Below are positions 50,173 through 59,537 of a stretch of DNA of 64,000 nt, one piece after another. The notes beneath the pieces are model-generated. The model did no database searches. It saw only the letters and a list, made by a program, of their open reading frames with translations, and was not told the origin of the DNA. A program made the position numbers and the translations under genes. Positions within the stretch are counted from its first letter, which is position 1. Each line of letters begins with the position of its first letter. The stretch lies in NCBI GenBank assembly GCA_018228705.1, contig CP073694.1, positions 2,852,001 to 2,916,000 on the forward strand. Direction: 5' to 3'. Source of the stretch: Dysosmobacter sp. Marseille-Q4140. GTDB taxonomy: Bacteria > Bacillota > Clostridia > Oscillospirales > Oscillospiraceae.

Positions 50173-50778
50173 ATGATTGACGCCGGGGACCTCAGTGAGC
50201 GCCTGGAGCTGCTGGAGCTGGAGGAGACCCAGGCCGATACATGGGAATGGGTAAGCCGCGGGCGGCTGTGGGCCCAGGTGGAGGTGGACGGAGGCAAAAA
50301 CCTGTTTTCCTCCGTGGGCATCGGCGCCCGGAATGCCAAGCTGGTGCTGCGTACCCGTCCCCTTTCCCTTTGCCAGGCCCTGCGCTGGAGAGGGCAGCAT
50401 CTGTTTTTGACCGGCATCACCAAGCTGGACCGGATGCATCTGAACGTACAGGCGGCGCTGGTGAATGTGGTGACGTGCCTGGCCACCCGGACGGAGGACA
50501 CCGTGGGGGCCGCCGGACGGCCCGTCGCGGCGGAGACCATGCGCATCAGTTTTCCCGGCATTCTGACGGAGAAGTATGCCCGGTATGAGCGGGAGGAAAC
50601 CCATGCGGAGAACGATACCAGCTACGTGCTGGTGGTCCCAAAGGAGATCTCGCTTCAGGCAGGAGACCTGGTGACTGTGCAGGACGGGCCGGCAAAGGCC
50701 GTGTATGCCGTGACGATCTGCCATGTGCTGGACCAGTTCAAAAACGAGTATGAGATCGCAAGAAGGGGAGATGTGTGA
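50173..50778 (+). CDS. Head closure / head-tail joining protein
   Basis: The 201-residue protein resembles phage head-closure proteins (RLELLELEETQADTWEWVSRG, QALRWRGQHLFLTGITKL), with an added C-terminal part ending VYAVTICHVLDQFKNEYEIA. Position after the connector supports this. Confidence 0.75.
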   Translation: MIDAGDLSERLELLELEETQADTWEWVSRGRLWAQVEVDGGKNLFSSVGIGARNAKLVLRTRPLSLCQALRWRGQHLFLTGITKLDRMHLNVQAALVNVVTCLATRTEDTVGAAGRPVAAETMRISFPGILTEKYARYEREETHAENDTSYVLVVPKEISLQAGDLVTVQDGPAKAVYAVTICHVLDQFKNEYEIARRGDV

Positions 50779-51260
50779 TGGCGCAGACGGTGGAGCTGGA
50801 GGGCCTGGACCGTATCCGCAGGAGCTGGGACGCCCTTTTGCAGCGGTTTCCGGAAGAAAAGCGGCGGGCCCTTTCCCAGGTGGGCCAGGCGCTTTTGCAG
50901 CAGGTGCGCGGTCAGATCGGCGGTACCGGCAAAGTGGCCGGCTGGCAGGATGTCCACCTGGGCAGCGGCGGCGGGTATGTGGCTGTGCGGGCCAGAGCCA
51001 AGACCTACCAGACCACCAAGAGCGGCAAGCGCTACGCCGTGGGCTACATCACCAACGCTATTGAAGGCGGCCACCGGACCGGAGGCCCCAGGCCGGGGCC
51101 GAAGGCAGCCGGATACCGGTATCAGCCGAGGCTGCGCGTCTCCGCGGTGCCGGGCCTGTGGTTCTATGACACGGTGCGCCGGCAGGCAGACAGCCTGACG
51201 CAGGAGGAACTGGACGAGCTGCTGGGCACCATCATCGACGGACTGGAGGGACGGCTGTGA
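50778..51260 (+). CDS. HK97 gp10-like / tail component
   Basis: The 160-residue protein has a helical start (ALSQVGQALLQQVRGQ) and resembles HK97 gp10-family tail proteins. ATG 50778 overlaps the previous stop; a GTG one codon upstream is possible. Confidence 0.7.
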   Translation: MAQTVELEGLDRIRRSWDALLQRFPEEKRRALSQVGQALLQQVRGQIGGTGKVAGWQDVHLGSGGGYVAVRARAKTYQTTKSGKRYAVGYITNAIEGGHRTGGPRPGPKAAGYRYQPRLRVSAVPGLWFYDTVRRQADSLTQEELDELLGTIIDGLEGRL

Positions 51261-51754
51261 CGTATCAGGATCTGACAGAGGCCATTGCGGCAAAAATCGC
51301 CGCAATGTGGCCGGACCGGATGCTGTACCGGGATTTCTGCCCGGTGGATTTTCAGCGGCCCTCCGGATTTTTGTATGTGACGGATGCCAGCTATGCGGAC
51401 GCTGGCATCGGCCTGGTGGAGTGGAGCTATGAGGCGGAGGTGCTGCTCTACGCTGCCACGGACAGCTACACCGTGGAGAGTACGGAGTCGCTGCGGGCGG
51501 ATCAGCTGGCGGTGCTGGATGCGTTTGCCGGGCCTGCCTTGCGGGTGGGAGATCGGTCGCTGATCATCCATGTGGCGGCGGAGGCGCCGGGGCCGGGCGA
51601 GGCCTATGTGCGGTTTTCCGCCTCCTGGGTGGACAGCCGGCCGGGCTACACGGATGAGGATACGGCGCCGGAGAGCGAGAGCGGTGTACCGCTGATGGAA
51701 CACTATACGATGCTGGTGGGCACGACGCCCCCGGTGGAACGAGAAAAGGAGTGA
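51257..51754 (+). CDS. Tail terminator-like protein
   Basis: The 165-residue protein begins MTYQDLTEAIAAKIAAMWPDRML (GTG start) and resembles phage DUF6838/minor-tail proteins that lie before the sheath gene in PBSX-type phages. It likely caps the tail tube. Assignment rests largely on position. Confidence 0.65.
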   Translation: MTYQDLTEAIAAKIAAMWPDRMLYRDFCPVDFQRPSGFLYVTDASYADAGIGLVEWSYEAEVLLYAATDSYTVESTESLRADQLAVLDAFAGPALRVGDRSLIIHVAAEAPGPGEAYVRFSASWVDSRPGYTDEDTAPESESGVPLMEHYTMLVGTTPPVEREKE

Positions 51755-51759
51755 TCGGT

Positions 51760-52878
51760 ATGTCAACGAATATCGGCCTGCCCAGTCTGACCATTGCCTT
51801 TCAGAAGGCAGCACAGGCCACGGCGAACCGAAGCAAGAAGGGATTTGTGGGGGTGTTCGTCCGGGATGCCAAAGCCCAGGGCGTCCACGCTCTGACCAGC
51901 CCGGCCCTGATCCCCTCTGAACTGGGGGCGGATAACCAGGCCTATATCCAGCGGGCTTTCACCGGCAGCGATCGGGGAGAGCCCAGCAAGGTGGTGGCGG
52001 TGGTGATCGCTCCGGGTACGGAGGATACCACGGCTCTGAAAGCTGGGCTGAAGCTCATCGAAAACCAGACCCTGGACTATATCGCCCCGCCCCCGGATGT
52101 GACGGCGGACGAGAAGGTAGTGCTGGAGACCTGGGTCAAGGCCCGGCAGAAGGCGTACTTCACGGAAAAGCTGGTGGAGCCCAATCCGGCCACGCCGCCG
52201 GACGATATGGGCATCATCTCCTATCAGGAGACGGACGGCGAGTTGGCGGCGGGCAGCACCACCTACACGGCGGCGCAGTTTTCCAGCAGGCTCGCCGGCA
52301 TCCTGGCGGGGATCCCCATGGGGATGTCCAGTACAAACGCCAGCCTTCCCGAGGTGACGGCGGTGACGGCCCGCTCGGAGGCCGAGCAGATCGCGGCGAT
52401 CAACAGCGGAAACCTGATCCTGATCCACGATGGCCAGGTGGCGAAGATCGCCCGGGGCGTCAACAGCCTCACCACCATCCCGGTGGACGGCAGCAAGGAC
52501 TGGAGCAAGATCAAGATCGTGGAGGGGATGAATCTCATCACATACTACCTCCGGACCACCATCCAGGGCGAGTACCTGGGCCGGTACCCGAACACTTACG
52601 ATAACAAGTGTCTGCTGATCGCGGCCATCCTGGAGTATCTCCAGTACCTGGAGGGCGCCGGTGTGCTGAACCCCGGGGAGAGCTGGTGCCAGATCGACCT
52701 GGACGCCCAGACCAACTGGCTGAAGGCCCAGGGCGTGGAGGTAGCGAATATGACGGAGCAGGAGATCCGGGAGGCCCAGACCGGATCCTGGGTGTTCATC
52801 TCCTGCGGCGGACGTCTGGTGGACGCCATGGAGGACTTTGAGGTGACCTTCAACACGCTGGTCACCCTGGCGGCCTGA
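51760..52878 (+). CDS. Tail sheath protein
   Basis: The 372-residue protein has the sheath pattern: IGLPSLTIAFQKAAQATANRSKKG near the start and DVTADEKVVLETWV, ending with the C-terminal domain FISCGGRLVDAMEDFEVTFNTL. It forms the contractile outer tube and shows that the phage is a myovirus. AAAGGAG lies 9 bases before the ATG. Confidence 0.93.
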   Translation: MSTNIGLPSLTIAFQKAAQATANRSKKGFVGVFVRDAKAQGVHALTSPALIPSELGADNQAYIQRAFTGSDRGEPSKVVAVVIAPGTEDTTALKAGLKLIENQTLDYIAPPPDVTADEKVVLETWVKARQKAYFTEKLVEPNPATPPDDMGIISYQETDGELAAGSTTYTAAQFSSRLAGILAGIPMGMSSTNASLPEVTAVTARSEAEQIAAINSGNLILIHDGQVAKIARGVNSLTTIPVDGSKDWSKIKIVEGMNLITYYLRTTIQGEYLGRYPNTYDNKCLLIAAILEYLQYLEGAGVLNPGESWCQIDLDAQTNWLKAQGVEVANMTEQEIREAQTGSWVFISCGGRLVDAMEDFEVTFNTLVTLAA

Positions 52879-52894
52879 AAGGAGGTAATCGACC

Positions 52895-53335
52895 ATGGCA
52901 AAAACGATTGATACTGCAAGACGGGTGATCAACGGCACCTGGGGCGAGGTCTGGATCGACGGCGAGAAGATCGCCGAGTGCACCGCCTGCCAGCTGCGGA
53001 TCGCCAACAACAAGCAGACCGTCAGCCTTTGCGGGCAGTACATGGAGGACAGCAAGGGCACGTCCGGCTCCGGTACCGGCAGCCTGACCCTCTATAAGGT
53101 GGACAGCGGCTTTGCCCAGAAGCAGTCCGGGCTCCAGAACGGCGTGGACCGGCGGTTCACCGTCATCTCCAAGCTGCGGGATCCGGACAGCTACGGCGCG
53201 GAGCGGGTGGCCGCCTACAACGTCAGCTTTGACGATCTGACCCTGGCGGACTGGCAGGCGGCCACGGTGGGTACCGTGACCAAGCCCTTCACCTTCACCC
53301 GCTATGAGCTTCTGGACCAGATCGAGGTGCAGTAA
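52895..53335 (+). CDS. Tail tube protein (XkdM-like)
   Basis: The 146-residue protein matches XkdM: ARRVINGTWGEVWIDGEKIAE, SGSGTGSLTLYKVDSGF, FTFTRYELLDQIEVQ. It forms the inner tube. AAAGGAGG precedes the ATG. Confidence 0.92.
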   Translation: MAKTIDTARRVINGTWGEVWIDGEKIAECTACQLRIANNKQTVSLCGQYMEDSKGTSGSGTGSLTLYKVDSGFAQKQSGLQNGVDRRFTVISKLRDPDSYGAERVAAYNVSFDDLTLADWQAATVGTVTKPFTFTRYELLDQIEVQ

Positions 53336-53892
53336 ATGGCGAAGAAAGCGGACAAGAACATCGTGGCCAGCCTTCTGGATCTGCCGGAATTCGAGCCGGA
53401 GACCGCGGCGGTGGAGCTGCCCCGGCTGGGGATCGTATTGGAGCTGCAGGAGCTGCCCTATGACAAGCTCAAGAGCATCAGCCGGGAGCAGGACCCCGAT
53501 ATCCATCTGATCCTGGCCAGCGTGGTGAACCACCCGGAGATGCGGCAGGAGGCGTGGTATCACGACAAAAAGGGCTGCGCCACCCCAGTGGATGCCCTCA
53601 AGAAACTGCTGCGTAAGGGTGAGGTCACAAAGGTGACCCGGATCATTGATCTGCTCAACGGCTACGGCGCCGGCAGCGTGGTGCCTCTGGAGCGGGAGAA
53701 GGCGGCGGTGGATGCCGCGGTGGAGTACCTGGAAAAAAACTGACGGAGCGCCCGGATCTGATCGTGGCTCAGCGGCTTTTGCTGGAGCACGGCATCTTTC
53801 CCGGGGACTACCTGCGGCGGCCCCCGGGGGAGAGGGTGCTGATCCAGGCGCTTTTGCTCGACAACAGACGGCGGAAGGACGGTGAGATCTGA
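53336..53892 (+). CDS. Tail assembly chaperone (XkdN-like) with -1 frameshift
   Basis: The short form ends at 53743 (135 residues). A slippery heptamer AAAAAAC (53734-53740) sits right before its stop, read as GAA AAA AAC TGA. A -1 slip continues about 50 more residues (ELLE-type: LTERPDLIVAQRLLLEHGIF) to a TGA at 53890-53892, which overlaps the tape-measure ATG (TGATG). Such -1 shifted chaperones are typical of tailed phages. The second product is inferred from sequence. Confidence 0.85.
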
Positions 53893-55925
53893 TGGCCAAC
53901 CGAAAAACCGACGCCAGCATTGCATTTTCCGTTACGGATAACCTGAGCCAGTCCGTCACCCGGATGCGGAACAACCTGGACGGGTTCGAGCAGGATGTGG
54001 AGGGGCTGCAAAAGCAGCTGGATATCCTACAGCGGACGAAGGTCCAACTGAAAAACATTGACCTGAAGCAGGCCAAGAGCCAGGTGGATGAGATGCGCCG
54101 GGCGCTGGAGGAGCTGGGAGATACCGCCACAGAGACGGAGCGGCAGACCGCCCAGGCCAATTTCGACGCGGCCGTCCAGAACTACAACAACGTGGCCAAC
54201 CAGCTGGATCTGGTGAGCCGCAGAGCCCGTCAGACCCAGAAGGACCTGCTGAACACCACGGACGCCATCTCCAAGGCGGACAACCGGGCAAGCTCCGTCT
54301 CCTCAGGCGGAAGCATGCTCGCCGCCCTGGGCCGGGCAGGCCTGTACAGCATGCTGGGAGATGCGGCAGGACAGTGGGCCTCCGTTCTGGCTGGGTCGGC
54401 TCTCGGCAGCGAGGGGGGGTCTTTGTTCGGCGGCATCCTCAGCGGAGCCGGCAGCGGCGCGGCTATTGGGTCTATGATCGCTCCCGGCGTTGGTACCGCG
54501 GTTGGCGCGGCCCTGGGCGGCGTGGTAGGCCTTGCCAGCGGGGCCAGCGAGGTATACGGTTCCCGAGACGAGGCGTTCAAGAGCTATGTCCAGGACGCCG
54601 TGGAGGGGCAGCTCAGTGAGATGGATTCCATCCGCTCCTCCGGGTCGGTGACAGCGGGCCAGCGGGAGCAGGACCAGATCGCCTTTACCCAGCGCCTGGG
54701 CAGCGACCAGGCGGCCCGGGACTACCTGGATCAGGTGCGGGAGATGGCCACCGGGACCAACTACACCTACGATGAGATCACCGGCTACTCCAAGTCCCTC
54801 CTCAATACCTACAACCCAGAGGAGACCTTCTCCGTTCTGCAGAAGCTGAGCGACGCCACGGCGGGCCTCAACTTGGACAGCAGCGGCGTGGAGATGTTTA
54901 TTGCGGCCCTGTCCCGGATGCGGACCACAGGGAAGCTGACCCAGGAGTACATGAACTACTTCTCCGAGCGGGGGCTGGATGCGGACGAGGCCATTGCCCG
55001 GGGCCTGGGGATCGATAAGAGCCGGGTACGGGAGATGGCTACCAGCGGGGAGATCGGCGGTACAGAGGCCGCCCAGGCCATCCTGGACTATATCCAGGAG
55101 GAATTCGGCGGACTGAGCGAGAAGCTCGCCTCCACCTACGACGCCATGGTGGACAACCTGGGGGATGCGGAGGCCAATCTGAACGCCCGCATGGGCGAAG
55201 GGTACAACGAGGCCCGGAAAGCTGGCATCGAGGCCCAGCAGGACTGGCTGGAGAGTGACCAGTTGGGGGAGGCCTATGAGGCCATCGGCGCCTGGAAGGC
55301 GGAGATGGAGAACGCCAAGGAGCAGTATATCCGGGATGCCGTGAACGATGCCATGGGTTCGGAGGAGTACCAGGCCGCCCAGGCGGAGGGAGACGCCGCC
55401 GAGATGGGTCGGATCATCATGCAGGCCAAGATCCATGGCATGGACGAGTACAACGCCAACGAGGGCAAGGACGAAATTTTGGCCCAGGAGCTGTCCCTGA
55501 TCCAGGGAGTACGGGAGGATGCCGCGCTGAACGAAAGTTACTGGGACGCAGGATATACGCTTGGACAGGAATTTTCCAAGGGGCGGGCGGCAGGAATGGA
55601 GGAGGCGCCGGAAGGGGTGCCGACCAGCGAATACTCCACCTCCCAGAGCAGTTTGCTGGAGGACCTGGAGAATGTGGAGAACATGAGGCCTCATGCGGCG
55701 GGACTGCGGAGAGTGCCTTATGACGGGTATGCGGCGCTGCTGCACCGCGATGAGCGGGTGCTGACGGCCAGCCAGGCCCGGGAGGAGGACCGGGGAAACA
55801 GCGGGTCCGGTATCGTCATCCACGTCACCGGCAACACCTTCGGCGCCGGGATGGATGAGGAGGCGGTGGCGGAGGCCATCGCAAATGCGGCGGCGCGGAA
55901 GCTGCTGGCCGGCTTTCAGAGTTGA
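53892..55925 (+). CDS. Tail tape measure protein
   Basis: The 677-residue protein is helical at its start (residues 1-130, heptad-like), has a Gly/Ala-rich hydrophobic middle (residues ~140-230) and a long helical rest. The end, IVIHVTGNTFGAG, is typical of tape-measure ends. It sets tail length and is exposed to the membrane upon infection. It starts in the overlap with the frameshifted chaperone. Confidence 0.9.
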   Translation: MANRKTDASIAFSVTDNLSQSVTRMRNNLDGFEQDVEGLQKQLDILQRTKVQLKNIDLKQAKSQVDEMRRALEELGDTATETERQTAQANFDAAVQNYNNVANQLDLVSRRARQTQKDLLNTTDAISKADNRASSVSSGGSMLAALGRAGLYSMLGDAAGQWASVLAGSALGSEGGSLFGGILSGAGSGAAIGSMIAPGVGTAVGAALGGVVGLASGASEVYGSRDEAFKSYVQDAVEGQLSEMDSIRSSGSVTAGQREQDQIAFTQRLGSDQAARDYLDQVREMATGTNYTYDEITGYSKSLLNTYNPEETFSVLQKLSDATAGLNLDSSGVEMFIAALSRMRTTGKLTQEYMNYFSERGLDADEAIARGLGIDKSRVREMATSGEIGGTEAAQAILDYIQEEFGGLSEKLASTYDAMVDNLGDAEANLNARMGEGYNEARKAGIEAQQDWLESDQLGEAYEAIGAWKAEMENAKEQYIRDAVNDAMGSEEYQAAQAEGDAAEMGRIIMQAKIHGMDEYNANEGKDEILAQELSLIQGVREDAALNESYWDAGYTLGQEFSKGRAAGMEEAPEGVPTSEYSTSQSSLLEDLENVENMRPHAAGLRRVPYDGYAALLHRDERVLTASQAREEDRGNSGSGIVIHVTGNTFGAGMDEEAVAEAIANAAARKLLAGFQS

Positions 55926-55938
55926 GGAGGTTGCGACG

Positions 55939-56664
55939 ATGCTGCGCATCATTTCATTTGTGGATCCGGCCACCAGCCAGGAGCTGGTCCTTCCGGTGAC
56001 GCCGGCGGGGTACAGCTGGCATGGTCCGGCGGACCTGCAGGTGCTCTCTCTGGACCAGCTGGGGGAGGCCACGCTGTTCGGCGGGACGAAGATGGGGGAC
56101 GGGACGTTGGAGGACTGCCTCCTGCCGGCCCAGGACTACCCGTTCATCGTGCCCGGCGGCCGGGTGGATCCGGAGGGATATATCTCCCAGCTGGAGGCCT
56201 GGCGGGACAGCGGCGCCCAACTGCAGTGGATCGTGTCCGGCACAGGGATCAACCTCTCTGTGATGATCTCCGACCTCACCAAGGATGAGCGCGACGGGAC
56301 CAATGACCGGTATGTCTCCATCTCCCTGCGGCAGTGGCAGCGGCTTGAGACGCCGGTGCTGGCAGTTTCCGGAGGCGGCGCCGCCACGGAGCGGGACAGC
56401 CAGAGCGGCGCGGCCGCTGCCAAGACCTACACGGTGCGTTCCGGCGACTGCCTGTGGACCATCGCGGAGAAATACTACGGCAGCGGCGCCGCGTACACGA
56501 AGCTGGCGGCCGCCAACCCGGCCATCAAAAATCCCAACCTGATCTATCCCGGACAGGTGCTGACGATCCCGCCGGCAGGCGACCTGCCGGCAGCCGGTGC
56601 GAAGAGCGCCAGTCAGGCGCTGGCGGACAGCCTCTCCTGGGACGGAGAACGCTTCACGGCGTGA
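55939..56664 (+). CDS. LysM-domain tail protein (XkdP-like)
   Basis: The 241-residue protein has a central domain for tail assembly and a LysM domain near the end (YTVRSGDCLWTIAEKYYGSG). LysM binds peptidoglycan. In PBSX-type phages XkdP holds this place. ATG 55939 follows GAGGAGG. Confidence 0.9.
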   Translation: MLRIISFVDPATSQELVLPVTPAGYSWHGPADLQVLSLDQLGEATLFGGTKMGDGTLEDCLLPAQDYPFIVPGGRVDPEGYISQLEAWRDSGAQLQWIVSGTGINLSVMISDLTKDERDGTNDRYVSISLRQWQRLETPVLAVSGGGAATERDSQSGAAAAKTYTVRSGDCLWTIAEKYYGSGAAYTKLAAANPAIKNPNLIYPGQVLTIPPAGDLPAAGAKSASQALADSLSWDGERFTA

Positions 56665-56676
56665 GGGAGGTGCGGT

Positions 56677-57645
56677 ATGGAACAGACATACGCCTACCGC
56701 CTGTCTGTCACGGCGCCGGGCGGCGGTGAGACGCGGGATGTGACCGCGCTGACACAGTCCATCACCTGGTCCGGAGACATCCGGCAGACAGCCAGAGAGC
56801 TGCGCTCGGCGCTGGTGATCCCCAGGGACGGCAGCGTAGAGGCCCCTCCACTGGAGGAAGGGGCGTGGCTCACGCAGCAGGCAGCGGGCCAGACCCTCTT
56901 CTTTGGGCCGCTGATCCAGTGCTCCACCAGCAGCCAGAGCTTCGTGGTCAATGTGTCCGCTCTGGACCGGGGGCGGTTCCTGGCGGGCAACGAGGGATTT
57001 TACAAATTCACCAATATCACGCCGGAGGCGGCGGCTCGGACCATCTGTTCCGACTTCGGCATCCCGGTGGGGACGCTGGCAGCCACGGGAGTGGCTCTGA
57101 CCCAGAACTTCCCGGGAAAAACGCTGGATTCCATCATCCGGACCCTGTACACCATGGCCGGGGAACGCAGCGGGAAGCGGTATGTGATGCGGTTCACCGG
57201 GGAGGGCCGCTTTGAGGTGCGGGAGAAGCCCACGGCGGCGACGATGGAGATCGTCCGAACCATGGGCGTCGCCAACACCTGGAACATCGAGAAGATGCAG
57301 AACCGGGTGGCCATCTACACCGACGACGGGGCGCTGGTGCGGAACGTGGACGATGCCGCATCCATAGCCCTGAACGGAACGCTCTGCCATGTGCTCCGGC
57401 AGAGCAGCGGAGAGGACGTAGGGGACGAGGCCCGGGCGTGGCTGGAGGACCATGGGCTCAGCCAGAACCTGACGGTCCAGGTGGAGGACCCGCCTCTGGA
57501 CCTCATCGCCGGGACGGCCGTGCTGCTGCGGGACACCGGGAGCGGCGTGAGCGGCCTCTTCTGGGTGGACGCGGACACCCACACCTGGAAAAACCGGATC
57601 CACACAGGAAAATTCACGCTGAATTTCCGCAATCTCATGGAGTGA
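56677..57645 (+). CDS. Baseplate hub protein (XkdQ/gpD-like)
   Basis: The 322-residue protein resembles XkdQ/late-control D hub proteins: TICSDFGIPVGTLAATG, FPGKTLDSIIRTLYTMAGE, and the end THTWKNRIHTGKFTLNF. It forms the centre of the baseplate. Confidence 0.88.
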   Translation: MEQTYAYRLSVTAPGGGETRDVTALTQSITWSGDIRQTARELRSALVIPRDGSVEAPPLEEGAWLTQQAAGQTLFFGPLIQCSTSSQSFVVNVSALDRGRFLAGNEGFYKFTNITPEAAARTICSDFGIPVGTLAATGVALTQNFPGKTLDSIIRTLYTMAGERSGKRYVMRFTGEGRFEVREKPTAATMEIVRTMGVANTWNIEKMQNRVAIYTDDGALVRNVDDAASIALNGTLCHVLRQSSGEDVGDEARAWLEDHGLSQNLTVQVEDPPLDLIAGTAVLLRDTGSGVSGLFWVDADTHTWKNRIHTGKFTLNFRNLME

Positions 57646-57659
57646 GAGAGGAGAGCAAT

Positions 57660-58043
57660 ATGGGCAAAACGCTGGATGAGAGCGTGGGGGACCTGATGGC
57701 AGCCCTCGGAACATCGGCGCGGAAGGGCCAGCGGCCGGCCAGCTTCGCCGTTGGAAAGGTCCTTTCCGGGACGGAGCAGGGCCTGCGGGTCCAGTGCGGC
57801 GGGACGCTGCTGACGGCGGCGGATATCTGGATCAACGAGGCGCTGCTGGCGGGATACAGCCCCAAGCTGATCGCCCGCGCTCCCCTCCCGGGCACCTGCC
57901 CGGACGGTGCCACCAGCACCCCGGTGACAAAGGACCAGCTGACCCGGGGAGAGTTCGCCCTGAAGGCCGGGGACCGGGTGGTGCTGCTGACGGAGGATCA
58001 GCAGACGTATTATCTCATCTGTAAGGTGGTGACGCTGGGATGA
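57660..58043 (+). CDS. DUF2577 baseplate protein (XkdR-like)
   Basis: The 127-residue protein is a small beta-barrel with FAVGKVLSGTEQGLRVQCGG and DRVVLLTEDQQTYYLICKVV, matching DUF2577. It links the hub to the spike. GAGAGGAGAG precedes the ATG. Confidence 0.88.
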   Translation: MGKTLDESVGDLMAALGTSARKGQRPASFAVGKVLSGTEQGLRVQCGGTLLTAADIWINEALLAGYSPKLIARAPLPGTCPDGATSTPVTKDQLTRGEFALKAGDRVVLLTEDQQTYYLICKVVTLG

Positions 58044-58453
58044 TCCTGTTTCCGCAGTTTACCGCGCCCGCAGCGCAGGCACAGGAACTGCCCCTGTACC
58101 GGGATGTGCTGATGGACTACGAGGCGGGAAGGCCTGTGTGGGAGAGCGGGAACCCGGTGCTCGTGACCGGCCTGGAGGCCGTGAAGGGCTGGGCCTGGCG
58201 GGCTGTGGACACGGCCCGGTACCGGTATCCCAGCTTCTCCTGGAGCTACGGCTGCGAGTTGGAGGCGCTGGTGGGCCAGCCCTATCAGGCCCAGACCAAG
58301 CGCAGCGAGGCGGAGCGGTATGTCCGGGAGGCGCTGCTGGTATCTCCCTACATCCGGGAGGTCCGGACCCGGAATGTGCGTTTTGAGAGCAGCGTGCTGC
58401 ATATGGAGGTGGAGATCTCCACCGTCTACGGAAAGGAGCAGGTCCATGTTTGA
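58040..58453 (+). CDS. DUF2634 baseplate wedge protein (XkdS-like)
   Basis: The 137-residue protein is of the gp25/DUF2634 type: YRYPSFSWSYGCELEALVGQP, REALLVSPYIREV. It is a baseplate wedge lysozyme-like fold without enzyme residues. ATGA overlap with its predecessor. Confidence 0.88.
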   Translation: MILFPQFTAPAAQAQELPLYRDVLMDYEAGRPVWESGNPVLVTGLEAVKGWAWRAVDTARYRYPSFSWSYGCELEALVGQPYQAQTKRSEAERYVREALLVSPYIREVRTRNVRFESSVLHMEVEISTVYGKEQVHV

Positions 58454-59537
58454 GGATAAGACCACGGCAAAACTCAAAGAGCAGGTCCTGGCGGAGATCA
58501 GCCCGGCAGCGGGGATCTCCACCATGGCGGGCAGCTACGCCGACGCCACGGTGGGCCCCCTGTGCCAGATGGTGAGCCAGTTTTACAAAACCCTGCCGGG
58601 GGTCCTCTCCATGATCTTCGTGGATCCCACAAGCGGTATTTTCCTGGACCTGGTGGGGCGAGACTACCTGCAGCTGAGCCGGCGGCCGGGGACCAGGGCC
58701 CGGTGCGCAGTGACCTTTACGGGGACGCCCGGGACGGTGCTCCGTGCCGGGACGGCGTTCCTCACGGCCACGGGGCTGGAGCTGGATCTGCTGGCCTCCG
58801 TGACCATCGGATCCGACGGCAGCGCCGTGGGGGAGCTGGAGGCCGCGGAGGTGGGCAGCGCCTACAATATCGGTCCGGGATCCCTGGTGAAGATGTACGT
58901 CAATATCCCGGGCCTGACCGCCTACAGCAACCAGCAGGCGGACGGCGGCACCGACGAGGAGTCGGACGAGAGCCTGTACGAGCGAATCGTGGAGGCCCGG
59001 CAGCGGCCGGACACCAGCGGAAACGGCTGGGACTACCGGGCGTGGTGCCTGGAGGTGGCCGGCGTGGGCGAGGTGAAGGTGGTGGAGCTGGCGGACGGAC
59101 CCGGCACCGTGGGCGTGACGATCGTGGACAGCAACTTCCAGGGGGCCTCGGAGGAGATCGTGGCGGCCGTGGCAGCCAACGTGAAGAAGTACCGGCCCGT
59201 GGGGGCGGATGTGACCGTGGCGGCGGCAGAGGATCTGCCCATCAACGTGACGGCCGTGGTGGAGGTGACCGGCACCACCGCCGGGGAGGTCCAGGCGGCG
59301 TTGGAGACGGCGCTGGCGGAGTACTGCCGGACCCTCATCCAGCAGAAATACCAGACGGTATACTATGTGTCCGAATCGGACACGGCCTATACCCTGTATT
59401 ACAACCGGGTGCTGGCGCTGCTGCTGACCATCCCCGGTGTGCAGAATTTTACGGAGCTGACCGTCAACGGCGGGACGGAGGACATCTCCATCCCGGCGGA
59501 CAGCGTTCCGGTTGTGGGGACGGTGAGCGTGACATGA
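58446..59537 (+). CDS. Baseplate J / gp47-family protein
   Basis: The 363-residue protein has the baseplate J fold: LDLVGRDYLQLSRRPGTRA, GTDEESDESLYERIVE, NGWDYRAWCLEVAGVGEVKV. It forms the baseplate wedge. AAAGGAGCAGG precedes the ATG. Palindrome copy 7 encodes V-S-E-S-D-T inside its C-terminal part. Confidence 0.93.
   Translation: MFEDKTTAKLKEQVLAEISPAAGISTMAGSYADATVGPLCQMVSQFYKTLPGVLSMIFVDPTSGIFLDLVGRDYLQLSRRPGTRARCAVTFTGTPGTVLRAGTAFLTATGLELDLLASVTIGSDGSAVGELEAAEVGSAYNIGPGSLVKMYVNIPGLTAYSNQQADGGTDEESDESLYERIVEARQRPDTSGNGWDYRAWCLEVAGVGEVKVVELADGPGTVGVTIVDSNFQGASEEIVAAVAANVKKYRPVGADVTVAAAEDLPINVTAVVEVTGTTAGEVQAALETALAEYCRTLIQQKYQTVYYVSESDTAYTLYYNRVLALLLTIPGVQNFTELTVNGGTEDISIPADSVPVVGTVSVT
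59367..59383. repeat. 17-bp palindrome, copy 7 (perfect)
   Basis: GTGTCCGAATCGGACAC lies in frame in the baseplate J gene, encoding V-S-E-S-D-T. Confidence 0.85.

Noticed and set aside
56953..56969. Palindrome-like GTGTCCGCTCTGGACCG in the hub gene
   Set aside because: It has too many mismatches and is no longer a palindrome.
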